Assembly (NCBI RefSeq): GCF_000276665.1
Contig: NW_004955418.1
Coordinates: forward strand, 8,269,136 to 8,333,135
Direction: 5' to 3'
Source of the DNA: Chinchilla lanigera
Taxonomy: Eukaryota > Chordata > Mammalia > Rodentia > Chinchillidae
Length of the DNA stretch: 64,000 nucleotides
Part shown: positions 46,481 to 57,755 of the stretch, piece by piece
Layout: every line of letters begins with the position of its first letter
Position numbering within the stretch: the first letter of the stretch is position 1
Program-made: the position numbers and the translations under genes
The notes under the pieces: model-generated
Told to the model about the DNA's origin: nothing
The model's input: only the letters and a program-made list of their open reading frames with translations
The model's database searches: none

Positions 46481-49221
46481 AAATTCCCAACTTTTTATAA
46501 GAGATAATTAGGTCAGTTATTAACCCTTTCTTACTTTCAGAAAAGTAGGAATCAAAATATTGTGATAATTCTCTTACTGTGTATAGTATCTTCTTGTATT
46601 GCATCAATTTAAACAGTTTAATTGGGCTACATTACTTCAGTAACTAGAAAGCCAATTTTGCCTAATTAATGTTAAAATATAAACTGCACTAGGGTGATAT
46701 TTTAGACTGTTCACTCAAGAAGAAATATCAGTGAGAAATAATGTCACTGCGATACTCTGGGAATCATATGACTTCCACATATATTATAAAGATGGACACA
46801 CTTTTATTAAGTCTCATAAATATTCAATGTTGAGAACAAAAATAAAGAGTATTTCAAGGAACACAAATAAAGCATAAGGATTTAAAACTTTAACCGTCCT
46901 GTGATTAACGATAATAAAAACAGCAGCATGGCTTTATTCTAGGAGTTTTTCATTAACTTATTCTATTCAGCCCACCTCAGGAAGTAACAGTCTCATTGCT
47001 GTACAGAAATACACTGAACCAATCCTAGAAACTGGAAAGTCAGAGGATTTATAGCTGACATTTTATACCATAGATTTTTAAAATACAGAATCACTATATT
47101 GTGTCATAAGAATATTTCTTTTGGCTCAAAAAAGGTTTCGACTAAAAACATAAAAAACTGGCCATGTTTTAAATGTTTCTACTGTCTTATGTGTTAAACT
47201 TTATGAAATTAAATCAGGGTTAGGGTGAAACCATGTTCCTTTCTAACAAGATAATTGCAATCAGTTTAATGAACTCTTCCAGGAGACAGGAATGAGATGG
47301 AAAAAATTATTTGTTCATTATGCTAATTTTAAAAAGGGGACTAAAGCCTATGCAAACAAAACTGATTAAAGCATATCATTTATCAGAGTTGTGAAGCACT
47401 AAATCCTCACATACTGTATAAGCCATAGATATTGATTGGAGAGTATACATAATAATTATACTTTTGCATGTGGTAAACATGGTTTTTCTCTTTTACCTGT
47501 GCCTTTTAGTCACATTAAATGCATACAACATTTAATTCAAGAAGAGGTGGATCCCTGAGCAAGCCAGAAGGAAATTTTAATTTTTCCTACAATTAAGCAA
47601 TTCACAAAGCAAGACATGTTGAAAAATTCCTAATGAACTCTCTTTATGAAATTACTAAGTTCAGTTCAGTGTTGTTCACAATATATAATGCTGGTTTAAC
47701 AACAGAGAAAGATGTATGTTTTGTTCTAATTCATCAGATGAAGCTTACTGAGATGTAAGAGTTTAATCATTTAACAGTTTTTTTCAAGCCACGCCATACT
47801 CTTGTTGAGAGCTACAAAATATTCCTTTGGAATTAACTGTTACAATTGTTCCCCAAGATCCTAATGTATAGGGAATATGTGTGAACTTTAACTATGAGAA
47901 GTTGAAAAGAAATATAAAGATTATTTCTGGGTGAGGTTAAATATAGAATAACTTATTTCACAAGAGTTGAGAGATTAAGCAGACTAGAATTTGGTGTTAG
48001 TTTCACCTGAAACTTAATATGCCATATTAGAATAAGTTTATATTTTCTAAACATTTTACATGATGAAATTTACTTCAAATTATAAATACAAAACTGATGA
48101 AAACTGAAAATTTTGCAATATTTTTTCTTACGTAGTTTGATAAAATTTGTCAATTTATTCAGTAAATTTAGTACTCTCTTCATGAATTTTTACCAGACCA
48201 TTTTATATAAGAAAATTTTTTTAAAAAAAACTGTCCAAGTTGAGAAGTTGGAAACTAGTCAGCATTTGATACCAGCCTCATAGGTTTTTCTCTTATTTTT
48301 AAGACTTTATTTAACCATTCCTTTCTGTGTGAAGAGTTTATGTGAAGAATTCATTATTTAGAGAAAGAAACATTTACCCTGTAAACTTATAGTGATCTTT
48401 ACTTCCTTGTTTATAAATTCACTGGGAAGGACATCCACTTCACAAAATCCAAAACAATAAATAATATTGCTCAAAGTATCAAAAGTAAGTAACACTGTAA
48501 CTGTACTGGTTAGATTTTTACATACCAGTGAATATTACCAATGTTTATTTCATTCACACTTTTAAATCACTGGATAGAGTGAATACAAATCTAAAACTCA
48601 AGGAAAAATCTTTTAGTTCTGAAACAAATAATTACCCACATTAGGACACTGGACAAAGCATTACCTTTCTGGACATCTTTCCCCAGTTGAAAAATAACGA
48701 CTCTACATGATATTCCTTCGGGTCAATATATTCCAGTACAGTCTACTAGCTGTCTACATAAAAGTCAACATACCAAACATTTGCTTGTGCTTGAAATAAC
48801 CCATACAATTATCATCCAGGCACCTGAACCAAGAACCTGAATTTTAAAAAAACCTTTTCCAGGTACAGTTTTAATTGTTATTTACAATATAAATTCTAAA
48901 AAAAGTATTTCATGCAAAGTAGTAGTCCCACATGTATTTTGAATTTTTATGGATATGCCACACCTATATATCTATTTCTTTGAAAAAATGTACTCATTAA
49001 AATAATGGGATATTAACACCCTTAGTTTGAAAACACATACTTTAATCTTGATTTCTAGCCTTAAGCAGCATCTTTATTTTATTATTAATCTTGCTCTCAA
49101 TATAGTTTTAATGTAGCTCTGTCCATAAGAACAAGTAGCATCCTCAGTGAGCCTTGAAAATTAAATATCTTATATCTGAGTTGCTCCATAGCATCCTGGT
49201 TTAGGATATCTTTCTTCAAGC
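46481..49221. other. Long unique stretch, possible conserved islands
   Basis: No interspersed repeat is recognised over about 2.7 kb, which is notable in this window. The 47180-47420 part is dense in homeobox/POU-like words (GATAATTGCAATCA, CATTATGCTAATTTT, CTATGCAAAC) and looks like a candidate regulatory element. No coding family is seen. Confidence 0.4.
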
Positions 49222-49384
49222 GTGTAGTCTGGAAACCATCAGCATGGACATCACCTGGGAACTTGTTAGGTTTTGAAAGCCAGGGTGGCTCCTAGCAAAC
49301 TATTTTCTAAGCTCTTGAGGCGATAGAGATGCATGTAAATGTACAGGAGTAGAGGCTGTAGGATAATTGGACTAAGGAGCACTG
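49222..49384 (+). mobile_element. MER5-like DNA transposon relic (hAT-Charlie MITE)
   Basis: TAGTCTGGAAACCATCAGCA, GGACATCACCTGGGAACTTG and TTAGG, followed further right by ATGCATGTAAATG and GGAGCACTG, match the order of MER5A (GGTCCNTGGACCAGCAGCAT...ATCACCTGGGAACTTGTTAG). It is diverged. Confidence 0.65.
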
Positions 49385-51128
49385 TTGTAGAATAATTTGA
49401 CTGATACCTCAGGATATTTTCACATTAAGACCAGTAGTTCTTCAGTGGGAAAGAGAAGCATATGCTACACAACACAGGCTCAAACACCGTGTTCATTCTT
49501 TCTTAGTTTGGGATAGTCGTGGCAAGGCTAGCACTGGTTTTCACAATTTATCGTATTGTCTGCCCATTACATTTGTATCCCCTTGTAGGCAGCTTAGAGA
49601 GTCCTGTAATTCTTTTACTTTGGGATAGGTTTTAAGACAACTCCTGACAGACCCAGAGGACAAATTTCGTAACAAGAGGTATCTGGCTTTTTTAGCAAAA
49701 GATTTTATCTTTTCTATGTACATAATTGTACAGTGAGATCAGCTATCTTTGTGTCCTATTGGAATAGAGATAAAGGAACTAGGTGACTGAGTTTACTTTC
49801 AGCTGGAAGCCTGCAGGGGAAGAAAAATTATGTTAATTGTATGCTGAGAATTCTGTCTTGCCACTACTTGCGGTACACACCTAAAATACAAAACAAATTT
49901 TGTGTGGCTGATTTTTTTTTGGTCTTTTTAATTCACAATTTGAAAGCCGTAATACGTAAGAAGTTAATTGTCTTATATTTATTTTTTGCCAGACTTATGG
50001 TGTGAATATATTTTGGCTATTATGAAAATTCACGCAAAAAAATTTGATTTTGGTAATGAGAATGAGGTATTCTAGGCCGCTGTTTACTGAAGGGTGATAC
50101 TGTAACGAACTAGCATTCTTCAGTGCAGTAAGAATACATTAGCTGAAATGGACAAGTGAGAAGTGGCCATTTTGTATTCTTTCTTCCTTTTACTATTTGT
50201 TGTTTAATTTTCATTCCCCTCTCCCCTTCTGCCATTTGTTTCACTGTCCTGAGTTCTGCTTTTGTAGAATGGAGCACTGCTGTACGATATTGAGCTATCA
50301 CTGCCCTCGTCGTTCTCATCACCGCTGTTCCCTTGGGCTCCTTCCAGTTGGCCTGGGACCCCTCCCAATCCCAGTCTCTCCTATGGAATCAGCAGCAGCT
50401 ATAGAATATTCAAACATAAGGTTCAAGTAGGAGAGTAGAGAGCCACAAAATAGGATTCTGCTGCCCAGCGTAGGATTGACTAGTTCAGAACAGACCCACT
50501 GTCCTGAGCCCATCCAATTTCCTGTCCTGGGAATCAGAAGGATAAAACTAGATGGAAGAGAGTTGTAAACTTGGAAGCTGGAATGAATTACATCTTCCTG
50601 CGCAGAATGGTAATCATAAGCTTTTGCCCTTTAGTGACACAAGAGGAAAGAAAAAGCCCAAGTCTTTGCACAGAACGGAGATGTGGAGGGGAAATCCTGA
50701 GGCCATTTCATGATTCTCATTTATAAATGATGTTAGGCACTAATCCTGTGCTCGGATCTGTGAAGTAATATGTAAATATATTCTTCATTTGTAATAAACA
50801 GAACAAACCTCAACGTTGTTCTAGGTCTTTAGCCAAAATATCTGAATCAAGATAATATTATCTCATAGTTTCCTGTTGCAGATCAACAGTTACATTGATT
50901 ATTGTGAACTAGGGTAAAAAATCTAAAGCAAAGGTCACATGCTTCTATAGTTTTGGAAATATACTCATTCTTTGTGAAGAACTAACTTTTTGTTCTTCTT
51001 GATTAGTGTTTTAGATGTTTCAAGTATAAGCAATATTTTTATTTGTTGTGATTTATTAGAATCCAGCTTTAAAATCCCTTAAATTGTCCATGAGGCTTAC
51101 CGTGGTTTTAGATATTCTTCATATATTT
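49385..51128. other. Unique sequence with a GC-richer island
   Basis: The 50200-50640 part is GC-richer and has overlapping short frames on both strands (50110-50322 minus, 50197-50430 plus, 50319-50513 minus), none recognisable. It could be a fragment of an unidentified repeat or a regulatory patch. Confidence 0.4.
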
Positions 51129-51338
51129 AAGACTATACAAGAAAAAAAAAAAAAAAAAACTCGAAAAAGACCAGGCGTGGTGGCACATGCCTGCAGTCCC
51201 AGCACTTGGGAGGCTGAGGCAGGAGGATCGTTGCGAGTTCGAAGCCAGCCTGGGCTGCAAAATGAGCCCAAAGCCAGCCTGAACTGCACAGTGAGACCGT
51301 GTCCCAAAACACCAGAAAAAAAAAAAAGACTATACAAG
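51129..51338 (+). mobile_element. B1 SINE with target duplication and odd 5' poly(A)
   Basis: GACCAGGCGTGGTGGCACAT, GGGAGGCTGAGGCAGGAGGA and GCCAGCCTGGGCTGCAAAAT give a well-preserved B1. The AAGCCAGCCTG segment is present twice, the internal duplication typical of rodent B1. GACTATACAAG at 51131-51141 and 51328-51338 is the target duplication. Unusually, an 18-A run plus CTCGAAAAA lies between the left duplication and the B1 start. The 89-codon frame across it is SINE sequence. Confidence 0.93.
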
Positions 51339-51360
51339 AGATGTATGATATAATATATTT

Positions 51361-51466
51361 CTTTTTTTTTTTTTTTTTTTTCCAGTCCTGGGAATTGAAC
51401 TCAGGACCTCAGGACCTCACGCTTGCCAGGTAAGCGCTGTGCTGCTGAGCTAAATCCCCAGCCCCC
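51361..51466 (-). mobile_element. ID-type SINE, antisense, well preserved
   Basis: A 20-T run, CCAGTCCTGGGAATTGAACT, GCTTGCCAGGTAAGCGCTGT and GCTGAGCTAAATCCCCAGCC give the complete ID unit in reverse. The word AGGACCTC is duplicated in it, a small internal slippage. Confidence 0.93.
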
Positions 51467-51729
51467 TACAATGTTCTTCTTTCATATATATATCTATTCT
51501 GATTCACAATAATGTAATAACCAGTTCGTTGTATGAATGATATTAGATAACATTTTCATATCTTAACATATTCTAGGAGTACAAAATCACCTAAAGAACA
51601 CTATTAAGATAGGAAAGATAAAAATGGACTGATTTCACTATAGTATAATATCAAAGTTGCATAAATTGAAAAATAGAAATTTGCAGTATAATAATATTAA
51701 AAATGAAAAACAGACAAAATCATTTTGAA

Positions 51730-51823
51730 GGGACTGGGGTTTTAGCTCAGAGGCACAGTGTTGCCTGGCAAGCGCAAGGTAGTAAGTTCAATTCCTGGTA
51801 CAGGAAAACAAACAAACAAACAA
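51730..51823 (+). mobile_element. ID-type SINE with 14-bp target duplication
   Basis: GGGACTGGGGTTTTAGCTCA, GAGGCACAGTGTTGCC, TGGCAAGCGCAAGGTAG and GTTCAATTCCTGGTAC precede a (CAAA)n tail. AAAATCATTTTGAA flanks it at 51716-51729 and 51824-51837. Confidence 0.94.
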
Positions 51824-51837
51824 AAAATCATTTTGAA

Positions 51838-52383
51838 TTTTGGTATGATTTCAAAATAGAGTGAATTTACTATGTTGTTGTAGATATGTAAGTTATACAC
51901 TCAGGAAATTAATGTGCTTCTTTCTTTTTAAAATAGCTATGAATCTGAACATAAATATAGGCCTTTATAACAAAGTAAATAAGACTGAAAATTTTGTATT
52001 TTGTTATGCACTGATTCCAAAACACTTTCTTGAATTTATACTATCCCTTTGAAACACACTTTTTCATTTTCCTCTAAATAATGGTCACTTTGCTTACTAA
52101 ACAACATAAAAGTAGTGATATTTATTTGCATTTCATTTTCCTAATTTTTTTTGCCTTCATTTTCATTCCTGTTACTTCCCTGGAATTTACTTTTTCTTTG
52201 TGCTTTTGAAAAATACTATTGTTTTAGATAAATTTCTTACAATATCTATCCAGAGAGAAGAAGGCAGACTGACATTATTGATGATGTAGATTGCCAGTCT
52301 ACTTGTTTGGCTTATTCAATTATGCTAGCCACATATCTCTTACCCATAAGTTTACATTCTGAGACTGAGATTTTCCCTTAAGT
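51838..52383. other. Unique AT-rich sequence, nothing recognised
   Basis: No gene or recognisable element is present. Confidence 0.5.
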
Positions 52384-52495
52384 AACTGAGGCTCAGAGCA
52401 ATTGAAAAACCCGCTGAAGTTCTCTAAGCTTTTAGAATGGAATCCAGGATTTCAATCACAAGGCCTTTGCTCTTTCTAATACATCTGTCACCTGT
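52384..52495 (-). mobile_element. MIR SINE relic, antisense
   Basis: AACTGAGGCTCAGAGCAATT, GGAATCCAGGATTTCAATCA and AAGGCCTTTGCTCTTTC follow the reverse complement of MIR (GAAACTGAGGCTCAGAGAGG ... GGGATTYGAACCC ... TGCTCTTTCCACTA). Confidence 0.8.
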
Positions 52496-53771
52496 TTCAA
52501 GTAAACACTAATGTGCTGAATACATCGAACTGGATTTCACATCACTGAATGGATAGCTTGCAACAATTTGCCTGGTAGCATGAAGCTGACTTTCATAGTT
52601 TGAAACCTTTGTTATTTTGCAGGAAAAGTCAGAGATGGAGCATTTACTGCACTCAAATAGAGATGTGTGAAGGAGAACTGATGCTGCCCTATTAATTCAA
52701 TGAATGTGAGCTGATGCTGCCTTATGAATTCTATGAATTCTATAACTTCACTGAATAGCAAATTGTATGAGTAGACATTTCTAAATATAAGGCATTTAAC
52801 TTTGACTTACAAAAGTGAGATGTAGGTTTAAAGCATAATATGAGCTCATTAAATAGTTCTCTTGCTATTAGCAAAATCTATACCCTTCTATCCAACAGTT
52901 GACGTAAATCCTAGAAAATATATTGCTTTTAATGTGTATTGAACATTTTTCTTTTAATTCAGCTATTTGAGATGAAAATAACCAGAATTATTTTGGGGTG
53001 AAGAGTAAAAACCCATCAAATATGCAACTATAAGATGTAAAGTATAGGTATGTTCTATATATCAAAAACCAGAAAAGACTCATGGTTTTCAGTGAATAAA
53101 TTGTCTTTAACCTCAAAAATACAGTAACAAAAGCCACATATAATGACACATAGTTGCTTAATGAAGTCATAATAAAAAGCTTGTGAAAGATGCTGTAAAT
53201 TTCCTGACATAATAATTGTTCTCTTGTAATATTATATCTGTGTCCCCCCCAATTCCTGTTTTGCTATATATTGGACACTTCAGATGTAGGTATAAATTTT
53301 TCCTGCATAAAATTATTATAAGACCACAGGGCCCAAACTCATTGTGCAGAGAAAGTGCTGTGGTCTGCTGAAAACTGAAGGTCAAGTGGACGTGAATCTT
53401 CACAAATATTTCAGAAGGCTTTTTTGGACCACGCTGATCCAAACAATAGTTAGGGGAGTCCAGACACCTGACAGAGAAAAATTTGATTCCCTTTTTATTT
53501 AAACACTTGATAAAAGTCACATCTATATAATTTGCACCTCTCCCAGCCCCTGAAAGTAAAGGAACAAAGGAGAAAGGGAATGGAGAAACAAACAAATGTC
53601 ACACAGGTCATTTTAACAGCCTAGAATCACAGAAATCCTGTGCCTCGGCGTACATTTCTGATTTAGCAGAAGTCCAGCAAAATTTATACCTCAATCTCCA
53701 GCTCACCCTCATCAATGTAACTTGAGCTTTACCTTGCCTTCGTTCTTAATCCATGCGGACAACTTAGTGTC
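52496..53771. other. Unique AT-rich sequence, nothing recognised
   Basis: A near-repeat of GAGCTGATGCTGCC...TGAATTC occurs at 52676-52740. The 142-codon minus frame at 53167-53595 shows no family, signal peptide or splice logic and is most likely chance. Confidence 0.5.
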
Positions 53772-53790
53772 AGAACCTAGGGCTCCACCC

Positions 53791-53820
53791 TTGATCTTAG
53801 CCAAAAGGCCGAGAAGCGAT
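53791..53820 (-). pseudogene. 3'-truncated U2 snRNA retropseudogene
   Basis: The minus strand carries an exact copy of the first 30 nt of U2 snRNA: it starts ATCGCTTCTCGGCC, continues TTTTGGCTAAGATCAA, and then departs from U2. The U2 5' terminus abuts an 11-bp direct repeat, AGAACCTAGGG, at 53821-53831; the other copy is at 53772-53782. Eight extra bases (53783-53790) separate the U2 3' break from the left copy. U2 is the spliceosomal RNA that pairs with the branch point; that segment (from about nt 33) is absent, so this is a dead retrocopy, not a gene. Confidence 0.9.
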
Positions 53821-53831
53821 AGAACCTAGGG

Positions 53832-54446
53832 TTCTGGGAAAACTTTGATGCAGCTTATTACTATTTCTGAGTTTGGGGACCTGAAATTTGTACCCCAAAT
53901 GACTAGAAGTTAGGAGTGATAAATATAGGAGCATTTCTTCTCCAAGCTGTGTAGCTTATTGGATCACACGCTCATACACTTGGACAGAGTTCACTTACCC
54001 AGGTGTGAATTTTAGTAAAAGCTACACATCATATAGAACATATCCTGTGGGAAGTAGAAAGTTTACATACATGTTCCATTCACAGTTCCTAACAATGTAG
54101 CGTGCTTCTTCACACACTGTGTTCTTCCTAGACATCTCTTCTTTCTTCAAGACAAATGAGTGATAACTACGTGTTTATGCAAACTACAGAATACCATCAT
54201 TGAACATTTGTTTGGATTATCAGAAGACCCAAAGCAATTTCTTTTGCTGCATCTGTTAAGTAATTTTTACCTAATAAGACAGAGATATATTTCTTCTTTA
54301 GGTTCACTTTTAATGATACTTTACACTAAATTATGACTTTCTAAAAACATGTATTTTCTACAATTCCTTTTATCAAATGAAACCCAAACACTGTCTTTTT
54401 CATTTGTATGTTTTACAATGACATGCAACAGTTAGTGAGAAGTAGA
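53832..54446. other. Unique sequence, nothing recognised
   Basis: No gene or recognisable element is present. Confidence 0.5.
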
Positions 54447-54760
54447 CAAGATAATTTTTGGGTTTTATTAATATTTATTTTTATTAGTATGTATTAGCAG
54501 TATATGATGATTACATTCCTCTTGAGTTGGTACATGTGCATAACAGGTCTCAATTCTTTTTTCATCCCCCTTCCTTCCCTTCTCTCCTCTCCCTCTACCT
54601 ATTTGTCACCTTCCTTTTTTCAGAAAAGCACAATCTTCCTATTTCCAATTATCTACCCTTTTTGTTCTTTAGTTATATTTTGGCTTTCTCGTATAAGAGA
54701 AACCATGTCTTTTGGTTTGAAGCCAAATGGTTCTTATGCCCTACACTGACAAAATCCAAG
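54447..54760 (-). mobile_element. L1 3' UTR fragment, antisense
   Basis: TTTATTAGTATGTATTAGCA, GATGATTACATTCCTCTTG, a pyrimidine-rich CCCCCTTCCTTCCC stretch and GAGAAACCATGTCTTTTGG follow the antisense of an L1 3' end. The two overlapping plus frames here (54504-54823) are L1 sequence, not genes. Confidence 0.6.
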
Positions 54761-54957
54761 ACCCAAACGTCCATTTTCTTTAGACTAATAGATATGGTCT
54801 GTAAGGTCGTAAAACAAGTCTGAGCCCACACCTTGTGTGAGAAACAAATATAATCTGCGGTCTCATCGCCCCTTTCACCATAGCACATGTAAGGAGTATG
54901 AGACCTACTTCTGAACTTTTCATTCTGTATGCATTAATGTTCTCTGCTTTTGTGTGT

Positions 54958-55130
54958 GCCTGATTTTTATTCAGTACTGAGGGTTGAACAAAAGACCTTC
55001 TCACTGAGCTAAATTCCCAGCCCTTTTCTATTTTTTACATTGAGGTAGAATCTCACTAAGTTGCCCAGGATGGGCTCAACTTGTGATCCTGTTGCCTCTG
55101 TCTCCCAGAGTGGTATGATTGTAGATGTGT
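54958..55130 (-). mobile_element. Dimeric B1+ID SINE, antisense
   Basis: On the minus strand GGTGACACATCTACAATCAT and CCTGGGCAACTTAGTGAGAT (B1-like) are followed by GGGCTGGGAATTTAGCTCAG and GTTCAACCCTCAGTACTGAA (ID-like) and an A-rich tail. This is the clearest example here of the B1-then-ID dimer. The tail continues into a 28-bp word that recurs at 56922. Confidence 0.75.
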
Positions 55131-55590
55131 CACCTTATTCTGTCATTTTAGAAAACTGATGTTAATTCATGCAGTGATGTACTACTTATTTAATAGGAAA
55201 AAAGTGATAATATGTGCATATATTGCAAAATACTGATGTATAGCAAAACCTCATCAACATCAGTGGATTTAAAAAAACACATTTATTATTGCTGACAAGC
55301 CTACTAGCTGATTGAAGTATGCTTTAAATCGGTTCTCATCCGTGCATCAGCAGCTTACCAATGAAGCTTTAAAGATCACTGTTTAGTTCTTACCTGTTTC
55401 TGGGCTTTTAGGGAAAGACAAGGCTACTGAGATGGTTTTCCATATGTTTTCTCTAGCAGTTTAACTCAGACAAAACTCCAGAAGAAAATGGAGAGGTAAG
55501 AGAGCAATGAAGGCCTTCGACCCAGGTTTGATACTTCAACATCATCATCTTCACTATACTTTAATAGCCAAAGCAACAAAAAAAGCATCT
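55131..55590. other. Unique sequence, nothing recognised
   Basis: No gene or recognisable element is present. Confidence 0.5.
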
Positions 55591-56330
55591 GAGATTCATG
55601 TCATAGACAGACTTCCCTTTCAGGGAAGAGCTGCAACATCACAGTGCAACTGTGGATGAGGGGAGACTACGCACATGGAAAACTGGGACAGTCTTGCCCT
55701 AAATCTACCACAAAGCACCCTATATAGATTTTGAGATTCCATTTTTTTTTAAAATTTTAAAAAGAGTAGTAAATGAGAAACAAAGAAAGAAATAGAACAG
55801 TGACAGTGTACCAGTATCACGAACATAAACAAATCAAAGCAAGAACATTCAAAGTGATACAGAGTCTCAGGACAAAAATAATAGGAATCAATAGTGGTTG
55901 TTACATTGCATATCTCTGTCCTCCACTACGTTGCTCAGGTTACCAGATGTAAGAATGAAAGATTGCTCACAGCATTATAGAGAATAAGAAAATAACTCTT
56001 CAGTAAAACAGTAGAGATAATACAGAGTTTCACTAGACAAGATGAAAAGATATAAATGTGTCCTACGGATGTTTGACCCTCCTTTCTTACTGTTGTTACT
56101 TAGTACACAGACTCTGTGGACAGTAATTGCACTTGGAATTAATTCCAACTACAAACATGAAAAATTTCAACTAAGATCTTCTGTTATCACTCTGAAAAGT
56201 AGAGGACGTGCAACATTAAAGTTACATCTCTGTGTTAAAGTCTAGCAGGAAATTTTATACCTGTCAAACTCCTAAAAAGTTAAACTCAGCAACTTGATGT
56301 TATGCTCTAGGAGTCCCTCTTTGGAACACA
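55591..56330. other. Possible unidentified repeat resembling the 18.5-19.4 kb insert
   Basis: The order CCATTTTTTTTT, AAATTTTAAAAAGAG, then A-rich sequence with many ACAAA/GAACATAAAC words parallels 18650-18800 in the L1-interrupting insert. The similarity is in composition and order rather than strict identity, so a shared family is only suggested. No gene is seen. Confidence 0.25.
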
Positions 56331-56921
56331 CATCAATGTAGGGAAACATTGTTTTTAATTAACAAGATGCCAGGTCCATATGCTGCCCACGTCCTCCCTG
56401 GAACTCCTGTTGACATCAACAAGAATATCTTGTGCAGCATATGGTCTTAATAGATAATAAATTTAATTTTGAATAATTGTATTATTTTTGACTCCCGAGC
56501 TGTAGAAAGCCCACTTAATTATCATTTTACCATTGTTTTATAGTTCTCACTCCTTTAAGAGACCTGAAAGTTATTAGCAAAAACATTGTAAGAACTTTTA
56601 AAAGCCACTGATTTGACAGGAGACAGTTTTCTACTCTTCATAGATACTTTAAAATGAAATAACATTATGCAAAAATGAATATTTGGTAAAACATTTGCAT
56701 TAACTAGAAAAATAAAAACAATTTTCTGTAATTTAAGTTATTCACAGGCATACACTCTGATCTTATTTATAAATATATCTCACATTTGAAGGAGGAAAAT
56801 CTAATTGAGTTTATAAATGACTTTTAATTTTATAGAAAGATGAAATGGACAAAACTTTACACCACATATAGAAAATGTATATAGTTATACATTTTTAGGC
56901 ACTATTTGTAGAAAATAAGTT
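56331..56921. other. Unique AT-rich sequence, nothing recognised
   Basis: No gene or recognisable element is present. Confidence 0.5.
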
Positions 56922-57050
56922 TTCTCTGCTTTTGTGTGTGCCTGATTTTATGTGTGTGCCTGATTTTGTGTGTGCCTGATTTTGTGTGTGCCTGATTTTT
57001 TTTGTGTGTGCCTGATTTTGTGTGTGCCTGATTTTTTTGTGTGTGCCTGG
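56922..57050 (+). repeat. Minisatellite, TGTGTGTGCCTGATTTT-type unit
   Basis: About seven copies of a 15-22 bp unit (TGTGTGCCTGATTTT with variable T and TG runs) lie head to tail. The first 28 bases (56922-56949) match 54940-54967 exactly, so the array probably grew from a copy of that sequence. Confidence 0.92.
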
Positions 57051-57755
57051 TTGAGATCATCTAAGAATTTATGTAAACACAGTTCAAGAGCACAAACTTT
57101 TACAAAAAGTAGTTTGCATGCTACCTAAAGAGAAATTCTTCGCCCCTCCAATATGCTTGTATACTCACACATACACAGAGATGCAGTAACTGAAACTTGA
57201 CGTTTCTATTTGTTTTTGTGATTATTGGGGATAGTTTTCATTCATTTTTACTGTCTTCATTCTTTCTTCTTTCCTACTTTTGAAATTACATTACCAATAG
57301 AAAGGTATGAGTTCTACGAGTGAGATAAAAATACGTTGAGTTTCTGCTTCTTGTCTCATAATATTTCCTCTTCCACTTGACCAGCAGTGTAAGACAGAAT
57401 TATGCAAGGCTAAGTACACCAATCTAATTAGAGCTGCCTTTGGTAACTCGTTTCTTTCCCTGTCCTTCGTCACACTGTTTGTTGAGTTTGCACATAAGGC
57501 TTTTCATAAACCATAAGCATCCGCTCACTCCAGAGAATTATGCTAATGACCTAGCAAGACATTTACTATCACTTTCTGAAATTACCAAAATCCTTTTTAT
57601 GTGGTGGGAAAGTAAGATGACATTAAAGTTTTCTCAAATTGTTTCAGTACAATATTGGACAACTAAGAGCTAAGAAATAGGTGGCTTATGATAATAGAGA
57701 AGGGAATAATGAGTTGGCTGAATGTGTAATTTTTCTTTGTTCAGAAATAAATGTG
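57051..57755. other. Unique sequence, candidate regulatory patch
   Basis: The part from 57290 to 57600 is balanced in composition and rich in homeobox/POU-like words (CCAATCTAATTAGAG, AATTATGCTAATGACC). It has no repeat signature and no recognised protein. It may be a conserved non-coding element. Confidence 0.4.

Noticed and set aside
51084..51353. 89-codon plus-strand frame with a typical SINE-derived peptide
   Set aside because: Translation of a B1 SINE.
51361..51466. tRNA gene
   Set aside because: The tRNA-like body is an ID SINE with a long poly(A)-type tail; no cloverleaf-complete tRNA gene is present.
53167..53595. 142-codon minus-strand frame
   Set aside because: No family, domain, signal peptide or splice context; composition equals the flanks. 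Chance frame.
53791..53820. Functional U2 snRNA gene
   Set aside because: Only nucleotides 1-30 are present; the branch-point pairing region, Sm site and 3' stem-loops are missing.
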